A DNA stretch of 64,000 nucleotides, taken from assembly GCF_011250555.1 (NCBI RefSeq), contig NZ_JAANMZ010000013.1, forward strand, positions 1 to 64,000, in the 5' to 3' direction. A program made the position numbers and the translations under genes. Each line of letters starts with the position of its first letter. Position 1 is the stretch's first letter. Below are positions 61,267-64,000 of the stretch, one piece after another. This stretch comes from Bacillus sp. MM2020_4 (GTDB lineage Bacteria; Bacillota; Bacilli; Bacillales; Cytobacillaceae). Under the pieces are notes generated by a model. It had not been told where the DNA came from, ran no database searches, and saw nothing but the letters and a program-made list of their open reading frames with translations.

Positions 61267-62136
61267 TTATTTTCTTATGATTTTCATCCTTCTTAAAAAC
61301 TCAATTGGCTGTTGCTTGCGAAAGTGTTCTTTTACCATATAGGCAACACCATGCTCATTTTCTGATCTTGTTACCCAGTCGGAAGCTCGCTTTACCTCAA
61401 AGTCGGCATTCCACATGGAAACCCCAAGACCTACAGCTTCAATCAAAGGAATGTCATCCAACCCATCCCCGATATAGACCATTTCACTTTTTCGAATGCC
61501 AAGTTGGCTTCCCAGATAGGAAAGGCCGGCAAGCTTTGAGGCACCGGCAGGAACAATATCCAACCTTAAGGAATCAAGCTCAATTACATCAATTTCTGTA
61601 AACATTTTACCTAGTGCGTTTTTAGCATCTTTTAAATCCCTTTTCTCTTCAAAATAAACCTCAATCTTCGGCGGTGTAACCGGCTGGTCATGTAAATATT
61701 CACTTAATGAAGAAACAAATTGTTGGGAATAGAAAACAGGATCTCCAGTAGTAAAGACAGTTTTTGCTAACAAATGATTGTGCAGCTTTATCTTATTGGC
61801 TAAGGAAAATTGTTCATGCACGAGGCGAATTTGGCACGGTAATGCCTCTAAAAAACGGACTGTATCATACGTAATATCCTCATTGATTCTTTCTACATAG
61901 ACCGGTTTTGATTCTACTCCAGCAATATAGGCCCCTTGATGGGTAATCAGCGGTGCTTTTATTTTTAACGCCTTAGCCACCTTTTTAGCTGAAGGAAAGC
62001 TGCGTGATGTGACGAGCGTGACATAAATTCCTTTTTGCTGGACATAGTCAATGGCTTCCCTTGTAGACTTATGAATTTTTCCATTCGTTTGGAGAAGCGT
62101 ACCATCAATATTTAACGCAAGTAAGCGATAAATCAT
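61267..62136 (-). CDS. yhaX: YhaX, Cof-type HAD protein with Asn at the nucleophile site
   Basis: This 289-aa HAD-superfamily Cof/IIB protein. Motif I reads LALNIDGTLL, so the nucleophile Asp of DxDGT is Asn9 while the second Asp (Asp11) is kept. Motifs II (VTSRS), III (Lys in GASKLAGL) and IV (GDGLDDIPL) are otherwise intact. My recollection is that B. subtilis YhaX has the same ALNIDGT sequence, so the change may be ancient. Phosphatase activity is doubtful. An AGGGGG SD precedes the ATG. Confidence 0.88.
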   Translation of the reverse strand: MIYRLLALNIDGTLLQTNGKIHKSTREAIDYVQQKGIYVTLVTSRSFPSAKKVAKALKIKAPLITHQGAYIAGVESKPVYVERINEDITYDTVRFLEALPCQIRLVHEQFSLANKIKLHNHLLAKTVFTTGDPVFYSQQFVSSLSEYLHDQPVTPPKIEVYFEEKRDLKDAKNALGKMFTEIDVIELDSLRLDIVPAGASKLAGLSYLGSQLGIRKSEMVYIGDGLDDIPLIEAVGLGVSMWNADFEVKRASDWVTRSENEHGVAYMVKEHFRKQQPIEFLRRMKIIRK

Positions 62137-62234
62137 GTTGTTGCCCCCTGTTCTTGGTGAATTACCTTACTTTCACTTTTATGACTTTTCACTCATTTAT
62201 AGAACAGGAAAGTCGGAAATGCCTATGGACGAAA

Positions 62235-62264
62235 AAAGCCCTCGGTACGAATACCGATGGCTTT
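62235..62264 (-). terminator. yheA terminator
   Basis: AAAGCC-TCGGTA pairs with TACCGA-GGCTTT around CGAA, followed by TTTTTTCG on the minus strand. Confidence 0.82.
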
Positions 62265-62289
62265 GCGAATGGACTAGTCTTTATGAAGT

Positions 62290-62637
62290 TTACATTGTTC
62301 CGTATAGATCTTCTAATGGCTTCATAATGACCTTGTTTAATTCGCCAATAATCATACTCATTCGTTGTTCTGCTTCCATGAGATGTGAAATCTTTGGATT
62401 TTGCTGAACGAGGCCTACTGTTGCTTGTGCCTGTTGGACTTCTTGTTCGGAAATATCCTGTCCCATCATTTGTTTTTGCTGCAGATTCATTTGGATTTGA
62501 CGGAACTGGTCAAACATTTGCTTTGCCTGTGGATCGGCATTCACTTCGTTATATGCCTGCTGAAGTTGTGTGTACTCAGCGCTTTGACGGATTGCTGTCT
62601 CTAAGGCATATGCGGAATCATATAAATTAACTGCCAT
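62290..62637 (-). CDS. yheA: YheA, YlbF/YmcA-family protein
   Basis: This 115-aa all-helical protein of the YlbF/YmcA family (UPF0342). The segments YDSAYALETAIRQSAEYTQL and QEVQQAQATVGLVQQNPKI are characteristic. YlbF and YmcA act with YaaT in RNA processing and development; YheA's own role is undefined. A GAGGGAG SD precedes the ATG. Confidence 0.9.
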   Translation of the reverse strand: MAVNLYDSAYALETAIRQSAEYTQLQQAYNEVNADPQAKQMFDQFRQIQMNLQQKQMMGQDISEQEVQQAQATVGLVQQNPKISHLMEAEQRMSMIIGELNKVIMKPLEDLYGTM

Positions 62638-62787
62638 TTTTGGTCACTCCCTCTAAAGTAAACAATTCTTCACAACTATAACAAACTATTCGATTAAATG
62701 CGAGAATGTTCAAATCACCATCATTATTATTCACACATATAGTACTATATCAACGAATGCCCATTTATACGCAAATGAGGAGTGATC

Positions 62788-64000
62788 ATGTCCTATTCAT
62801 TAACCCCAATAAGGGTAAAACTGATCCCTAAAACATGGACAAATAAAGATACATGGCAAATTCAAATGTCCAACAAATTGTTGACCCATCTGCAATTAAA
62901 CAAGAACCGGAAGTTGAATATCAAAATTGGGCAAAAAACAATTACCTCAGAAATACAAATAGCAGAAATAGCCATTAATGAGATTCATCTTCCTGATCAT
63001 ATGATAAAAGCATTGCTGCTACCTATTCAATGCTATACATTTCAAGCAATCGTTTTTTCCAAAAGTCATACGCTTAAACTCGGACCTGTTATTGGTTTGC
63101 TAACCGATTTCAAAACGAATCAGATGGTGGAACCGTACTTTCGCACCATACATTTGTTTTGTGAAGAACTTCATCGCGGTATTTGCGAGCATGGCGGCTT
63201 CTTTTATGTATTTTCATTTGATCAATTCTCCGACTCAGGTTATTACCTAGAGGATGGCAAATGGGTTCCGGCAAACCTTCCCATGCCAGATGTTATTTAC
63301 AACCGGATTCATTCCAGAAAACTTGAAAATTCCACCCTCTATAAGGTGTTTCGCCAAAAACTTGATGAACACATGATTCCATTTTTTAATGATCGGTTTC
63401 TTTCTAAATGGGAAGCGCACGAAAAGGTAAAAATAGAAAGTCAGCTATATTCCTATATTCCCGAGACAAAAATATGTTCAAAGGAACTATTCTATGATTT
63501 TGCCCAAAAATATGAAACTATTTTTCTTAAACCTATTCATGGCAGTCAAGGTCGAAATATTATCAAGGTAAAAGAAGAAGGGCATCAGCACTACACCTTG
63601 CAAACTTCATTGCCAGCCCTGACTAACCATTTAACTGAAAAATATTCCTTAGATGAAATATACCAACAAATAAAACCGCTGCTTCATCATCAAATCTACA
63701 TTATCCAACAAGGGATAACCTTTATTAAACATCAATCAAGGACGATGGATTTTAGAGTTTTATGCCACAAAGATCAAAATAATCAATGGATTGTAACCTC
63801 AACAGTAGCAAGAATTGCAGCGGAAAAGGAATTTGTTTCAAATTTAGCAAAAGGCGGCACGATTACAAGACCCTTGAATGCCCTACGAACCTGTATGAGT
63901 GATAAGCAATCCATTGAGGTTCTTGCACTAATTAAAGAATTAGCCCTAGAAACAGCTGAGGTAATCAGCCGTCATTCAGAAGGGATAACGGGAGAACTTG
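62788..64000 (+). CDS. YheC/YheD ATP-grasp endospore coat-associated protein (partial)
   Basis: The gene is cut by the window's right edge after about 404 codons. It begins MSYSLTPIRVKLIPKTWTNK with a GAGGAG SD 5 nt before the ATG. The first ~100 residues form the YheC/D N-terminal domain. The ATP-grasp part follows, with FLKPIHGSQGRNIIKV (about 250-265) and a DFRVLCHKD segment. B. subtilis YheC and YheD are coat-associated sporulation proteins of about 360 and 450 residues. Which of the two this is cannot be decided without the C-terminus. Confidence 0.88.
   Translation, partial: MSYSLTPIRVKLIPKTWTNKDTWQIQMSNKLLTHLQLNKNRKLNIKIGQKTITSEIQIAEIAINEIHLPDHMIKALLLPIQCYTFQAIVFSKSHTLKLGPVIGLLTDFKTNQMVEPYFRTIHLFCEELHRGICEHGGFFYVFSFDQFSDSGYYLEDGKWVPANLPMPDVIYNRIHSRKLENSTLYKVFRQKLDEHMIPFFNDRFLSKWEAHEKVKIESQLYSYIPETKICSKELFYDFAQKYETIFLKPIHGSQGRNIIKVKEEGHQHYTLQTSLPALTNHLTEKYSLDEIYQQIKPLLHHQIYIIQQGITFIKHQSRTMDFRVLCHKDQNNQWIVTSTVARIAAEKEFVSNLAKGGTITRPLNALRTCMSDKQSIEVLALIKELALETAEVISRHSEGITGEL

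Noticed and set aside
1..64000. CRISPR arrays, tRNA/rRNA genes, T-box leaders, prophage or IS elements
   Set aside because: No regularly spaced repeats, cloverleaf sequences, T-box consensus, transposase or integrase frames were found on either strand.

Overview
The window is a piece of chromosome from an AT-rich, endospore-forming Bacillaceae bacterium. Gene content and order match the yit, yis, yhj, yhf, yhg, yha and yhe blocks of Bacillus subtilis, rearranged relative to each other. Shine-Dalgarno sites are strong, TTG and GTG starts are frequent, and there are sporulation genes (gerPA-F, yhaL, two yjcZ-type genes, a yheC/D-type gene). A Neobacillus or Mesobacillus-like genus is my guess, not something the sequence proves. 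I see no tRNA, rRNA, CRISPR array, prophage or insertion sequence.

Layout. 1-2.6 kb: yitW, a DsrE-type protein, a DUF3941 peptide, cvfB and yajQ. 2.8-8 kb: a short-chain dehydrogenase, a membrane-anchored GH13 amylase-like protein that has lost all three catalytic residues, an asnO-type asparagine synthetase and a DUF2777-type protein. 8-11.7 kb: an accessory-looking cluster with a tungsten-type aldehyde:ferredoxin oxidoreductase, an E1-like ThiF/MoeB enzyme, a MoaD-like carrier and a second small protein that also ends in Gly-Gly. 11.8-14.5 kb: yisL and the complete gerPA-F operon. 14.5-23.2 kb: addA, addB, lepB/sip and yhjE on the minus strand. 23.5-25 kb: yhjD, comK and yhzC. 25-31 kb: an M48 protease, azlD/azlC, a fatty acyl-CoA ligase behind a FadR-type operator, lplJ and yhfI. 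31-37.9 kb: yhgE, hemY, hemH, hemE and hmoB, so late heme synthesis sits beside heme turnover. 38-44.5 kb: a yhfA-type transporter, an M20 amidohydrolase, ecsCBA and hit. 44.6-49 kb: trpP with a TRAP-type leader, scoC/hpr, yhaI, two yjcZ-type genes, prsA and yhaL. 49-62.6 kb: yhaM-yhaN-yhaO, the yhaQ/yhaP ABC exporter, yhzD, yhaR, a second acyl-CoA ligase, hemZ, yhaX and yheA. The right edge cuts a YheC/YheD ATP-grasp gene.

How it fits together. Most of the window is core Bacillaceae housekeeping: DNA-break repair (AddAB, and SbcCD-like YhaNO), secretion and folding (Sip, PrsA, Ecs), heme metabolism, fatty-acid activation, and sporulation/germination. Regulation that can be read directly includes a TRAP-binding leader before trpP, a FadR-type palindrome before yhfL, two sigma-K-like promoters in gerP, and a paired palindrome before yhgE. 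The least ordinary parts are the AOR/MoaD/E1 cluster, the amylase pseudoenzyme, the degenerate repeats between ecsA and hit, and an interspersed GC-rich repeat family with internally deleted copies.
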